64,000 nucleotides of DNA. Source: Micromonospora sp. M71_S20. GTDB taxonomy: Bacteria; Actinomycetota; Actinomycetes; Mycobacteriales; Micromonosporaceae. Below are positions 52,036-60,388 of the stretch, one piece after another. The stretch is taken from assembly GCF_003664255.1 (NCBI RefSeq), contig NZ_RCCV01000001.1, positions 2,480,001 to 2,544,000 on the forward strand. The letters are read 5' to 3'. A program made the translations under genes and the position numbers. Each line of letters starts with the position of its first letter. Position 1 is the first letter of the stretch. The notes beneath the pieces are model-generated. The model worked only from the letters and a program-made list of their open reading frames with translations. It ran no database searches and was not told the origin of the DNA.

Positions 52036-52098
52036 AGTTGTTTAGTAGCCCAACGACTGCCGCAGCAACTATAGGCATAGCAATATTCCTCGTGTCAA
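52036..52098 (-). promoter_or_regulatory. yceI promoter and MarR-type operator
   Basis: On the minus strand TTGACA (52093-52098) and TATAGT (52068-52073) are separated by 19 bp. Just downstream, AGTTGTT-N9-AACGACT (52036-52058) is an inverted repeat with 6 of 7 pairs, covering the expected transcription start. MarR proteins often bind such TTGTTTAG-type palindromes, so repression of yceI by the divergent regulator is likely. Confidence 0.5.
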
Positions 52099-52105
52099 GT
52101 ACTGC

Positions 52106-52111
52106 TAGGAT
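52106..52111 (+). promoter_or_regulatory. -10 box of the marR gene (leaderless)
   Basis: TAGGAT ends 6 nt before GTG 52118, with no ribosome site between. The mRNA probably starts at the GTG. Confidence 0.5.
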
Positions 52112-52117
52112 GGACGC

Positions 52118-52627
52118 GTGGACCAGAACGTGTTCGACGACCCCCGGATCACCGCCGTCGGCCTGCTCGTCGAGGCACACGCCGGGCTCTCGGCCCGGTT
52201 CGCTTCCCAGTTCGAGGAGCACGGCCTCTCACCGGTCGAGTTCGAGGTGCTGACCAGACTCGCCCGCTCACCCGGCAACCAGTTGCGGATGACCGACCTC
52301 GCCGCCCAGACCTCGCTCTCGACGAGCGGCGTCACCCGCGTGGTGGACCGGATGGAACGCGACGGGCTGCTCGCCCGCCGCGCCTGTCCCTCCGACCGGC
52401 GCAGTTCGTTCGCCGTGGTCACCGCCTCCGGCCTGCAACGCCTCGACGAGACCCTGCCCGGGCACCTGCGGATCATCGAGCAGTGGTTCACCGGCCAACT
52501 CGACCCGGAGGCCCTGGCCGCCCTGCTCGACGGGCTGCGCCGGGTCCGGGACGCGGTGCACCCCGGCGCCACCGCCGGAAGCACCGGGTCCGCCGCCGAC
52601 TGCGACGGAACGGTCCCGCCCTCCTGA
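52118..52627 (+). CDS. MarR-family transcriptional regulator
   Basis: 169 aa. Winged HTH: GLSPVEFEVLTRLARSPGNQ, MTDLAAQTSLSTSGVTRVVD, RMERDGLLARRACPSDRR (the wing with conserved D-x-R) and a C-terminal dimerisation helix. It probably represses the divergent yceI gene and itself. The ligand is unknown. The final ~25 residues are Gly/Ser/Ala-rich. Confidence 0.92.
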   Translation: MDQNVFDDPRITAVGLLVEAHAGLSARFASQFEEHGLSPVEFEVLTRLARSPGNQLRMTDLAAQTSLSTSGVTRVVDRMERDGLLARRACPSDRRSSFAVVTASGLQRLDETLPGHLRIIEQWFTGQLDPEALAALLDGLRRVRDAVHPGATAGSTGSAADCDGTVPPS

Positions 52628-52884
52628 CCCGTCCCCGGGCCCGCCCGGCACCGGCAGAAAGAGCGGCAGAACTGCCGTACCCACGGGACGATAGACGTTC
52701 AAACCGGACGGAGCCGCGTGCGGGCGGTGGCTAGTCTTCGGGCAGTGGGGACGCACCGGGGGGTGACGGCGCGGGCGACGAGCGAGGGGTAGCAAGAGGG
52801 GCTTCGTCGCCTGCGTCCCCCCGGTCGCTCCGCGGAACGCCCGCCACGTCACGCCCCGACGCCGGCACGGCCGGTCCGCCCGGG

Positions 52885-55518
52885 TCACCCGCTCCGGCTC
52901 GCGGCCCACGGGCGCAGCTGCTCCTCCTCGTGCGGCAGCAGCCGCACACCACTCTGCCGGAAGGCCCGGTCGAGGCGGTCCAGCACGGCGGGATCGCCCG
53001 AGCTGGCGGCCAGTCCCACCAGCGCCTCCACCACGTCACGCCGGTCCTGACCGCCGGCACCGGCTTCCGCCGCCGCGGCGAACCACTCCGCCGCCAGCTC
53101 ACGATCGCCCCGGCGCAGCGCCAGGTTCCCCTCGATCAGCGCGCAGATCCCGTCCTCCGGGCGCACCCCGGGCGTCGGCGCACCCGGCACGCGTCCGGGC
53201 GACCAGACCTCCTCGGGGCGGGGCACCGGCGGCCCCGGGGGCGGGCGCAGCTCGGCCAGCACCTCGGCCGCCTCGGCGGACCGGCCGTCGCGGGCCAGCG
53301 CCAGCCCCACCGTGCCGAGCACCCGGCGACGGTGGCCCGGGTCGCCGAGGTCCGCCAGCGCCGCCACCACCCGCCGGCCCTGGTCGACGGCGTCCGCGTA
53401 CCGGCCCTCGAGGCGGGACACCTCGGCGAGGTTGGCCCGCGCGAGCACCCGCATCCGCTGCTCCCCGACCTGCGCGGCGAGCCGGTCGACCGTGGCCAGC
53501 CGGCGCCGGGCAGCCGCCAGGTCACCGACCCGGATGTCGTGCCAGGCGAGGTTGTTCTGCGCCACCGCCATGTCCCGGACCCGCCCGTGCCGGACGGCCA
53601 GCGCGACCACCGCCTCGGCCTGCGTCCGCACCTCGTCGTGCTCGCCGAGGGCGATCAGCAGCGCGCAGAGCACCGAACGCGCCTCCAACTCCCCGGTGAT
53701 GTCGCCCGCGTCCCGGAACGCGGCCAGCGCTGCCCGCGCGGCCGGCAACTCCTCCGCCCCGGCACCGTGCTCGGCGGCGAGCCGGGCCACCCCGAGGAAC
53801 GCCCATGCCCGCAGCACCGGGTCGACATCGGCGGTACGCGGATCCGCCAGCAGGCGCCGGAGCCACTGCCTGCCGGGGACGTCGCGCCCCCGGAACCGCC
53901 ACCACCGGGACAGCGCCGCCGCCAACCGCAGCGCGGTCAACGGGTCGTCGACGGCGGCGTGCGCCAGGGCGGAGCTGATGTCGCCGGTCACCTCGTCCAG
54001 GCGGTGCACCGCCGCCGGCAGGTTGGCCCCGACCAGCTCCGGTGCGGTCCGCGCCACCAGCCGGGCGACGACCTGCGCGTGCCGGCGCCGGATCGCGGTC
54101 AGCTCGCCGGCGCCCGTCGCCTGCTCGGCGGCGAAGTCCCGCACGGCGTCGAGCAGGCGGAACCGGAACGGCCCGGCGCCCCGGACGCTCAACAGACCGA
54201 GTTCGACGAGCCGGTCGAGCAGCGGCACCGGGTCCACGACCACCGTCCCGTCCCGGTCGGCGGGGTCGGCGAGCATCTCCTCGGCCAGCTCGACCGACCA
54301 GCGGTTGCCGAACGCGGCGAGCCGGCGCAACGCGGCCCGCTCGTCGGGGGCGAGGAGGCGGTAGCTGACGGCCACCGCGTCCCGCAGGGTCTCCGCCACC
54401 GCCGCCCGCGGGCTCTCCGGACGGCCGGGCTCCGTGCTGTCCCAGCCCGGCCGCCCGGCCGCCCCCGGCGAGGTCGTCAGGTCGAGGACACGGTCGCCGT
54501 ACCGGTCGAGCAGCTCGTTGAGATCGAGGATCCGGCCCCGGGCCGCCATCAGCTCGATGGCGAGCGGGAGCCCGCCCAGGCGGCGTACCAGGGCGGCGAG
54601 GGCGGGCAGCTCGGCGGGGCCGGGCGGCTCCCGGCGGACCTGGGCGAGCCGGGCGGTGAAGAGGGCCACGGCGGGGTAGCCGGCCAGCGCCGTCGGGCCC
54701 TCCCGCTCGCTGCCCGGCGGCGGTACGTCGAGCGGGGCGACCGGCCACACCCGCTCCCCGGGCAGGCCGACCGGGTGCCGGCCGGTGACCAGCACCCGCA
54801 GCGACGGCACCGCCCCGGCGAGCCGGTGCACCGTCTCGGCGACCGCGTCGGGGGCCCGCTCGGCCGCGTCCACGAGCAGCAGCGCCGGCCGGCCGTCGAG
54901 GCGGGCGGTCAGCTCGGGCAGCCGGGCGACGCCGAAGACGGCGACCGAGGCGGAGAGCGCGTCGGCCGCGTCCGAGCCCTCGCCGATGAGCACGCCGGCC
55001 GCCCCACCGGGATGGTCGTCGGCGACCGCGTGGGCCACCGAGAGGGCCAGCGCGGTCTTGCCCACGCCGGCCAGCCCGACCAGGCTGACCAGCCGGGGCC
55101 CGCGCCCGTCGGTGAGCAGCCCGGCCAGCTCGGCCAGGTCGCGGTCCCGGCCGACCAGCGCGACCGGGGGCGGGAGCGCGGCCGGCGTACCGGCGTGGTG
55201 GCCGAGATCGACGCGGGCCGGCGGGGCGCCTCCGGGGGTGACCGGCGGGGCGGCCGGGGCCGGCCCCCGGGCGGCGGCCAGGAACGCCGACCGGGCGGCT
55301 CCGGCCAGCTCCAGCGCGCCGGCGAGCAGCTCGACAGTGGTGCGCTGCGGTCGGGACGAGCGCCCCCGTTCCAGGTCGCGGACGGTCCGGACGCCCACAC
55401 CCGCCCGGCCCGCCAGCTCGGCCTGCGTCAGGCCGGCGGCGAGCCGGTGCCCGCGCAGCAGCTCCGGCAGCCCGGTACGACCGCCCGGATGCGGCGAACG
55501 ATCATGATCCGGCGTCAT
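52885..55518 (-). CDS. XRE-NB-ARC-TPR large transcriptional regulator
   Basis: 877 aa. N-terminal XRE helix-turn-helix (LLRGHRLAAGLTQAELAGRA, VGVRTVRDLERGRSSRPQ) at residues ~12-70. An AAA/NB-ARC ATPase follows: Walker A in LVGLAGVGKTALALS (near residue 155), Walker B-like ALLLVDAAERAPDAVAE, and RLGGLPLAIELMAARG. The C-terminal ~400 residues are helical TPR-type repeats (AVAQNNLAWHDIRVGDLAAA, RVLARANLAEVSRLEGRYAD). This is the AfsR/LuxR-like STAND design with an XRE reader head. Target and inducer unknown. ATG 55518 chosen for the canonical HTH length. Confidence 0.87.
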   Translation of the reverse strand: MTPDHDRSPHPGGRTGLPELLRGHRLAAGLTQAELAGRAGVGVRTVRDLERGRSSRPQRTTVELLAGALELAGAARSAFLAAARGPAPAAPPVTPGGAPPARVDLGHHAGTPAALPPPVALVGRDRDLAELAGLLTDGRGPRLVSLVGLAGVGKTALALSVAHAVADDHPGGAAGVLIGEGSDAADALSASVAVFGVARLPELTARLDGRPALLLVDAAERAPDAVAETVHRLAGAVPSLRVLVTGRHPVGLPGERVWPVAPLDVPPPGSEREGPTALAGYPAVALFTARLAQVRREPPGPAELPALAALVRRLGGLPLAIELMAARGRILDLNELLDRYGDRVLDLTTSPGAAGRPGWDSTEPGRPESPRAAVAETLRDAVAVSYRLLAPDERAALRRLAAFGNRWSVELAEEMLADPADRDGTVVVDPVPLLDRLVELGLLSVRGAGPFRFRLLDAVRDFAAEQATGAGELTAIRRRHAQVVARLVARTAPELVGANLPAAVHRLDEVTGDISSALAHAAVDDPLTALRLAAALSRWWRFRGRDVPGRQWLRRLLADPRTADVDPVLRAWAFLGVARLAAEHGAGAEELPAARAALAAFRDAGDITGELEARSVLCALLIALGEHDEVRTQAEAVVALAVRHGRVRDMAVAQNNLAWHDIRVGDLAAARRRLATVDRLAAQVGEQRMRVLARANLAEVSRLEGRYADAVDQGRRVVAALADLGDPGHRRRVLGTVGLALARDGRSAEAAEVLAELRPPPGPPVPRPEEVWSPGRVPGAPTPGVRPEDGICALIEGNLALRRGDRELAAEWFAAAAEAGAGGQDRRDVVEALVGLAASSGDPAVLDRLDRAFRQSGVRLLPHEEEQLRPWAASRSG

Positions 55519-55659
55519 GGGCAGGAAGGGTACGGACGGGGTACGACCGCCGGCAGCCGAGCGTCGCCCTGCCGACGCCCCGGTGCGGATTTCCGACAGC
55601 GGGCCGGTCGGACGACGACGCGGAACGGACCCGGCGGCACGAAACGGACGGACGGCAGG

Positions 55660-55713
55660 GAGCGGGCCGGTCACGCCGAGCGGGCCGGTCGCGCCGAACG
55701 GGCCCGGCGGCGC
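55660..55713. repeat. imperfect 18-bp tandem repeats upstream of the XRE-NB-ARC gene
   Basis: GAGCGGGCCGGTCACGCC (55660-55677), GAGCGGGCCGGTCGCGCC (55678-55695) and a weaker third unit to 55713, in the 232-bp gap between the regulator and the acyl-CoA dehydrogenase. No gene is seen in this gap. Confidence 0.7.
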
Positions 55714-55750
55714 GGAGGCGGCTGCCCCGACGCCACCGGACCCGTCGCCG

Positions 55751-56905
55751 TCACATGCCCAGATCGCGCGCGATGATCATGCGCTGCACCTCGGACGTGC
55801 CCTCGCCGATCTCCAGGATCTTGGAGTCGCGCCAGAACCGGGCCACCGGGTACTCGTTCATGAAGCCGTAGCCACCGTGGATCTGGGTGGCTTCGCGGGC
55901 GTTGTCCACCGCGATGGTGCTGGCGTGCAGCTTGGCGATGGCGGCCTGCCGCTTGAACGGCTCACCGGCGAGCATCCGCGCCGCCGCGTCGTAGTAGGCC
56001 AGCCGGGCGGTGTGGGCCTTCATCTCCATGTCGGCGATCTTGAACTGGATCGCCTGGTAGTTGCCGATCGGCTGGCCGAACGCCTGGCGTTCCTTCGCGT
56101 ACCTGATCGACTCGTCGACGCAGCCCTGCGCGAGGCCGACGGCCAGGGCGGCGATGGCGATCCGCCCCTCGTCGAGGATGCGCAGGAACTGGGCGAAGCC
56201 CCGGCCGCGCTCGCCGAGCAGGTTCGCCGCCGGCACCCGGCAGTCGTCGAAGGTCAGCTCGTGGGTGTCCGAGGCGTTCCAGCCGACCTTGGAGTAGCCC
56301 GGCGCGACGGTGAAGCCCGGCGTGCCCGAGGGGACGATGATGGTGGACAGCTCCTTGGCGCCGTCCGGGCGGGTGCCGGTGACCGCGGTGACGGTGACCA
56401 GCGCCGTGATGTCGGTGCCCGAGTTGGTGATGAAGGCCTTGGAGCCGTTGATCACCCACTCGTCCGTGGACTCGTCGAGCACCGCGCGGGTCTGGGTGCC
56501 GCCGGCGTCCGAGCCGGTGCCCGGCTCGGTCAGCCCGAAGCCGGCCAGCGCCTCGCCGCTGAGCAGCTTCGGCAGCCACGTCGCCTTCTGCTCGTCGGTG
56601 CCGAAGCGGTAGATCGGCATCGCGCCGAGCGAGACCGCCGCCTCCAGGGTGATGGCGACGCTCGAATCGACCCGGGCCAGCTCCTCCAGCGCGAGGCAGA
56701 GCGCGAAGTAGTCGCCGCCCATGCCGCCGTGCTCCTCGGCGAAGGGCAGGCCGAACAGGCCCATCTTGCCCATCTGCCGGATCACCTCGTACGGGAAGGT
56801 GTGCTTCTCGTAGTGCTCCGCGATGACCGGGGCGACCACCTCGCGCGCGAATTCCCGCACGCTCTCCCGCAGCGCCTCTTGCTCCTCGGTGAGCCGGAAG
56901 TCCAT
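55751..56905 (-). CDS. acyl-CoA dehydrogenase (short/branched-chain type)
   Basis: 384 aa, full length. MDFRLTEEQEALRESVREFA start, FGLTEPGTGSDAGGTQTRAV (FAD/acyl region), FITNSGTDITALVTVTAV, catalytic Glu in the IHGGYGFMNEYPVARFWRD segment region, and a C-terminal EIGEGTSEVQRMIIARDLG. Position after a carboxyltransferase, with HMG-CoA lyase and biotin carboxylase nearby, suggests isovaleryl-CoA dehydrogenase in leucine breakdown. AGGAGG precedes ATG 56905. Confidence 0.92.
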   Translation of the reverse strand: MDFRLTEEQEALRESVREFAREVVAPVIAEHYEKHTFPYEVIRQMGKMGLFGLPFAEEHGGMGGDYFALCLALEELARVDSSVAITLEAAVSLGAMPIYRFGTDEQKATWLPKLLSGEALAGFGLTEPGTGSDAGGTQTRAVLDESTDEWVINGSKAFITNSGTDITALVTVTAVTGTRPDGAKELSTIIVPSGTPGFTVAPGYSKVGWNASDTHELTFDDCRVPAANLLGERGRGFAQFLRILDEGRIAIAALAVGLAQGCVDESIRYAKERQAFGQPIGNYQAIQFKIADMEMKAHTARLAYYDAAARMLAGEPFKRQAAIAKLHASTIAVDNAREATQIHGGYGFMNEYPVARFWRDSKILEIGEGTSEVQRMIIARDLGM

Positions 56906-57010
56906 GGAATCCTCCTGTGTGGATGGGCCGCCGGGCGCTCGTGACGCCGGGAACGGACGGGTCGCTGGTGCGGTGCGGGCCCGCGCCGGCCGGGTGGGCC
57001 GGCGGCGGGA

Positions 57011-58543
57011 TCAGACCGGGGTGACGCCGTGCCGGCGCCGGGAGAAGTGCCGCTCCTTGGTGCGGGCGGCGGCGAACCGGCGGACCAGCTCGGCGCGCAG
57101 CTCGTGCGGCTCGACGATCGCGTCGATGACCAGCTCGCTGGCGAGCCGGACCACGTCGATGTCGCGCTCGTACTCCTCGCGCTTCGCGGCGACGAACGCG
57201 GCCCGCTCGGCCTCGTCCTCGATCGCGGCGATCTTGTTCGCGTAGACCGCGTTGACCGCCGCCTCCGCGCCCATCACGGCGATCTTGGCGGTGGGCAGCG
57301 CGATCGTGGCGTCCGGCTCGAAGCCGGGACCGGCCATCGCGTAGAGGCCGGCGCCGTACGCCTTGCGGACCACCACGCAGATCTTCGGTACGGTCGCCTC
57401 GGAGATCGCGGTGATCATCTTGGCGCCGTGCCGGATGATGCCCTGCCTCTCCACCGCGCTGCCGACCATGAACCCGGGCACGTCGGAGAGGAAGAGCAGC
57501 GGCACGTTGAACGCGTCGCAGAGCTGCACGAAGCGGGTCGCCTTGTCGGCCGAGTCGACGAAGAGCACGCCGCCCTTGAACATCGAGTTGTTGCCGACCA
57601 CGCCGACGACCTCGCCGCCCAGCCGGCCGAAGCCGATGGTCAGCTCCTTGGCCCAGAGCGCCTGGATCTCGAAGAAGGAGCCGTCGTCGAGCAGGCCCTT
57701 GACGTACCGCCGCATGTCGAACGCCTGCCGCTCGCTCGCCGGCACCAGCGCGGCCAGGTCGGCCTTCTCCGGCGCCTCGACGGCGGGCGCGGCCGGCGGC
57801 TGCTGCGTCCAGTTCGCCGGCAGGTACGACAGGTAGCGCCGCACCACGTCGAGCGCGTCGGCCTCGGTCTTGCAGAGGAAGTGCCCGACGCCCGACTCGG
57901 CGCAGTGCACCTTGGCGCCGCCCATCGCCTCCAGCGTGGTCTTCTCGCCGGTGACCATCTCGACCATCCGGTCGGAGCCGAGGTACATGCTGGCGTTGCC
58001 GTCGACCATGGCGACCACGTCGCAGAACGCCGGGATGTACGCCCCGCCGGCCGCGCTCGGCCCGAACAGCGCGCAGACCTGCGGGATGGAACCGGAGGCG
58101 CGGACCTGGTTCCAGAAGATCTTGCCGGCGCCACGGCGGCCGGGGAAGAGATCGACCTGGTCGGTGATCCGGGCGCCGGCCGAGTCGACCAGGTAGACCA
58201 TCGGCACGCTGGTCGAGTAGGCCCGCTCGATGATCCGGATGATCTTCTCGACGGTGCGGGCGCCCCAGCTGCCGGCCTTGACCGTGGAGTCGTTCGCCAT
58301 CAGGCAGACCGGACGGCCGTCGATGGTGGCGGTGCCGGTCACCACGCCGTCGGCCGGGAGGCCCTCGGCCATCGCGTTGGCGTAGAGGCCGTCCTCGACG
58401 AAGGAGCCTTCGTCGACCAGGAGCGCGACCCGCTCCCGGGCGAAGAGCTTGCCCTTGGCGGCGTTCGCCGCGTGGTACTTGTCCGCACCGCCGGCCCGGG
58501 CCCGCTTGCGCAGCTGCTCCAGTGCCTCACCGTCGAGCGTCAC
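57011..58543 (-). CDS. acyl-CoA carboxylase carboxyltransferase subunit (methylcrotonyl-CoA type)
   Basis: 510 aa. Crotonase-like carboxyltransferase with N and C halves: DGEALEQLRKRARAGGADKY, MVYLVDSAGARITDQVDLFP, GPSAAGGAYIPAFCDVVAMV, then LFLSDVPGFMVGSAVERQGI and KAYGAGLYAMAGPGFEPDAT. It moves carboxyl from biotin to the acyl-CoA; the context (HMG-CoA lyase, acyl-CoA dehydrogenase) favours 3-methylcrotonyl-CoA. GAGGGAG with 6-nt spacing selects GTG 58543; GTG 58573 is an alternative. A palindrome 50 bp upstream (58598-58607) may be the TetR site. Confidence 0.9.
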   Translation of the reverse strand: MTLDGEALEQLRKRARAGGADKYHAANAAKGKLFARERVALLVDEGSFVEDGLYANAMAEGLPADGVVTGTATIDGRPVCLMANDSTVKAGSWGARTVEKIIRIIERAYSTSVPMVYLVDSAGARITDQVDLFPGRRGAGKIFWNQVRASGSIPQVCALFGPSAAGGAYIPAFCDVVAMVDGNASMYLGSDRMVEMVTGEKTTLEAMGGAKVHCAESGVGHFLCKTEADALDVVRRYLSYLPANWTQQPPAAPAVEAPEKADLAALVPASERQAFDMRRYVKGLLDDGSFFEIQALWAKELTIGFGRLGGEVVGVVGNNSMFKGGVLFVDSADKATRFVQLCDAFNVPLLFLSDVPGFMVGSAVERQGIIRHGAKMITAISEATVPKICVVVRKAYGAGLYAMAGPGFEPDATIALPTAKIAVMGAEAAVNAVYANKIAAIEDEAERAAFVAAKREEYERDIDVVRLASELVIDAIVEPHELRAELVRRFAAARTKERHFSRRRHGVTPV

Positions 58544-58597
58544 GCCGACTCCCTCGCCACCTGAGCCGGTCACCTCGCGGGCGGACCGACTGACCTG

Positions 58598-58607
58598 AAC
58601 GATCGTT
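58598..58607. promoter_or_regulatory. TetR-type palindrome AACGATCGTT
   Basis: A perfect 10-bp palindrome, 55 bp before the carboxyltransferase start, followed by TAGGCT-like sequence. Operators of this form are common for TetR regulators of branched-chain acyl-CoA genes, and a TetR gene lies 3 kb away (61834-62457). The link is inference. Confidence 0.4.
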
Positions 58608-58750
58608 AGGCTAGCGCATCCCCCCACCCCCCGGCGACCCGCGGACGGCGGAGGCGGCATCACCCCGCCACGCCCTTCGGCAAGGCATTGAGAATCATGA
58701 ATTTATAGGGCTACGCTCCGGACACCCCTCCTCCCGGATTGGAGTCAGCG

Positions 58751-59311
58751 ATGACCTCACGACTCAACCGGCTCGCGGTCGCGTTCGTCGCGACGGCACT
58801 CGCCACGCTCGGCGTCACGGTCGCCAACCCGTCACCCGCCTCCGCCGCCATGACCATCTGCTACAACACCAGCCAGGCGGGGAGCTTCGCCGGCACCGCC
58901 AATCAGGCCGCCTCGATCTGGAACAACGCCACGTCGAACCTGACGCTCACGGCGAACTGCGGCTCCAACCTGCGGATCTACCAGATCACCGGCGGCGGCT
59001 CGTACGCCGTCCGGACCAGCCTCGGCAACGGGCGGGTCTACATCGACACCCAGCAGGCCCAGCAGTACAGCCCGCTGCGGATCATGACCCACGAGATCGG
59101 GCACATCCTCGGCCTGCCCGACAACTACAACGGCAACTGCGCGATCCTGATGTCCGGCGGCAGCGCCGGCACCAGCTGCACCAACCCGTACCCGAGCACC
59201 ACCGAGGCGAACCGGGTCACCAGCCTCTTCGCCGGCACCCGCAGCACGGACCGCGCCGGGTCCGAGATCTTCCGCGACAGCTGGCCGAGCATGCTCACCA
59301 CGGTGGGCTGA
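58751..59311 (+). CDS. secreted snapalysin-family (M7) zinc metalloprotease
   Basis: 186 aa. Signal peptide about residues 1-32 (LAVAFVATALATLGVTVANP, cleavage near ASA). The mature part has HEIGHILGLPD, the HExxHxxGxxD zinc motif of snapalysins, with DNYNGNC and the Met-turn-like ILMSGGSAGTSCTNPYP. These small enzymes cleave extracellular proteins. Its plus-strand insertion between two catabolic minus-strand genes is unrelated to leucine metabolism and suggests local rearrangement. GGAGT precedes ATG 58751. Confidence 0.93.
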   Translation: MTSRLNRLAVAFVATALATLGVTVANPSPASAAMTICYNTSQAGSFAGTANQAASIWNNATSNLTLTANCGSNLRIYQITGGGSYAVRTSLGNGRVYIDTQQAQQYSPLRIMTHEIGHILGLPDNYNGNCAILMSGGSAGTSCTNPYPSTTEANRVTSLFAGTRSTDRAGSEIFRDSWPSMLTTVG

Positions 59312-59326
59312 CCGACCGGGCACGTC

Positions 59327-59356
59327 GGAGGGGCCGGCACGACGCCCGGCCCCTCC
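59327..59356. terminator. bidirectional terminator between snapalysin and HMG-CoA lyase
   Basis: GGAGGGGCCGG (59327-59337) pairs with CCGGCCCCTCC (59346-59356) across an 8-nt loop, between convergent genes. Confidence 0.75.
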
Positions 59357-59372
59357 CCGCGTCTCCGAGCGG

Positions 59373-60293
59373 TCAGCCCGGCAGCGGCGTCAGCCGGGTA
59401 CGCGGGCCCGCGCGGAGCACCCCCGACGGGAGCCGCTTGCCGACCAGCTCCTCGGCCAGCTCGGCCACCTCGACCAGGGCGTCCAGGTCGATGCCGGTGT
59501 CGACGCCCATGTCGTGCAGCATGTGCACCGCCTCCTCGGTGGCCAGGTTGCCGCTGGCCCCGGGCGCGTACGGGCAGCCGCCGAGGCCACCGACGCTGGC
59601 GTCGAACTCGGTGACGCCCAGCTCCAGCGCGGTCAGCATGTTGGCCAGCGCGGTGCCCCGGGTGTTGTGGAAGTGCAGCAGCACGGGGACGTGCGCGTTA
59701 CGGTCGCGTACCGCCGTCAGCAGCTCGCGGACCCGCCGGGGCGTACCCATGCCGGTGGTGTCGCCGAAGGCCACCCGGTCGGCGCCGTCGCGGACCACCC
59801 GGTCCACGATGGCGGCCACCCGGGCCGGGTCGGTGTCCCCCTCGTACGGGCAGCCGAAGCTGGTCGCCACGATCACCTCGGCCTGCGCGCCGGCGCCGTG
59901 CAGCAGGTCGATCAGCTCGGCGATGTCGTCCAGCGACTCCTCGGTGGAGCGGTTCACGTTGCGCCGGTTGTGCGTGTCGCTGGCCGAGACCACCACCTCG
60001 ATCTCGGTGAAGCCGGCGGCCAGGGCCCGCTGCGCGCCCCGGGTGTTCGGCACCAGCGCCGAGTAGCGCACGCCGTCGGCCTTCGCGGCCCGCTGCCACA
60101 CCTCGTCGGCGTCGGCCATCTGCGGGATCGCCTTCGGGTGCACGAACGAGACGGCCTCGATCCGCCGCACGCCGGTGCCGGAGAGGGCGTCGAGCAGCCG
60201 CACCTTGGCCTCGGTCGGAATCGGCTCCTCGTTCTGGAGCCCGTCGCGCGGCCCGACCTCCCGGATCGACACGGAGTTCGGCATTTCCGCCAT
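59373..60293 (-). CDS. hydroxymethylglutaryl-CoA lyase
   Basis: 306 aa DRE-TIM-like lyase. VSIREVGPRDGLQNEEPIPT, RIEAVSFVHPKAIPQMADAD, VVVSASDTHNRRNVN, VIVATSFGCPYEGDTDP, FGDTTGMGTPRRV, LLHFHNTRGTALAN and the loop Cys in VGGLGGCPYAPGASGN. It splits HMG-CoA to acetoacetate and acetyl-CoA, the last leucine degradation step. A GAGGTGACC ribosome site precedes ATG 60293. It lies 95 bp after the biotin carboxylase gene in one operon. Confidence 0.93.
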   Translation of the reverse strand: MAEMPNSVSIREVGPRDGLQNEEPIPTEAKVRLLDALSGTGVRRIEAVSFVHPKAIPQMADADEVWQRAAKADGVRYSALVPNTRGAQRALAAGFTEIEVVVSASDTHNRRNVNRSTEESLDDIAELIDLLHGAGAQAEVIVATSFGCPYEGDTDPARVAAIVDRVVRDGADRVAFGDTTGMGTPRRVRELLTAVRDRNAHVPVLLHFHNTRGTALANMLTALELGVTEFDASVGGLGGCPYAPGASGNLATEEAVHMLHDMGVDTGIDLDALVEVAELAEELVGKRLPSGVLRAGPRTRLTPLPG

Positions 60294-60388
60294 AAGGGGT
60301 CACCTCACTGTGACGCAGTGCTTGTGCTGGGTCCTCCCAGCCTCCCACCCACCCGGCCCGTTCCGCACCCAGCCGGGGGTGGGGCGGG

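Noticed and set aside
52930..55776. 948-codon plus-strand frame over the XRE-NB-ARC regulator
   Set aside because: Composition is Arg/Gln/Pro/Gly-rich with no domain. The minus strand carries HTH, Walker A and TPR features.
58739..58750. Earlier start for the snapalysin gene
   Set aside because: The in-frame upstream start at 58739 falls on or before the GGAGT ribosome site and would spoil the signal peptide; ATG 58751 fits better.
60299..60314. GTCAC-N6-GTGAC palindrome at the HMG-CoA lyase start as a relative of the GTTAC operator
   Set aside because: It coincides with the ribosome site GAGGTGACC and differs at a key arm position, so it is probably coincidental.
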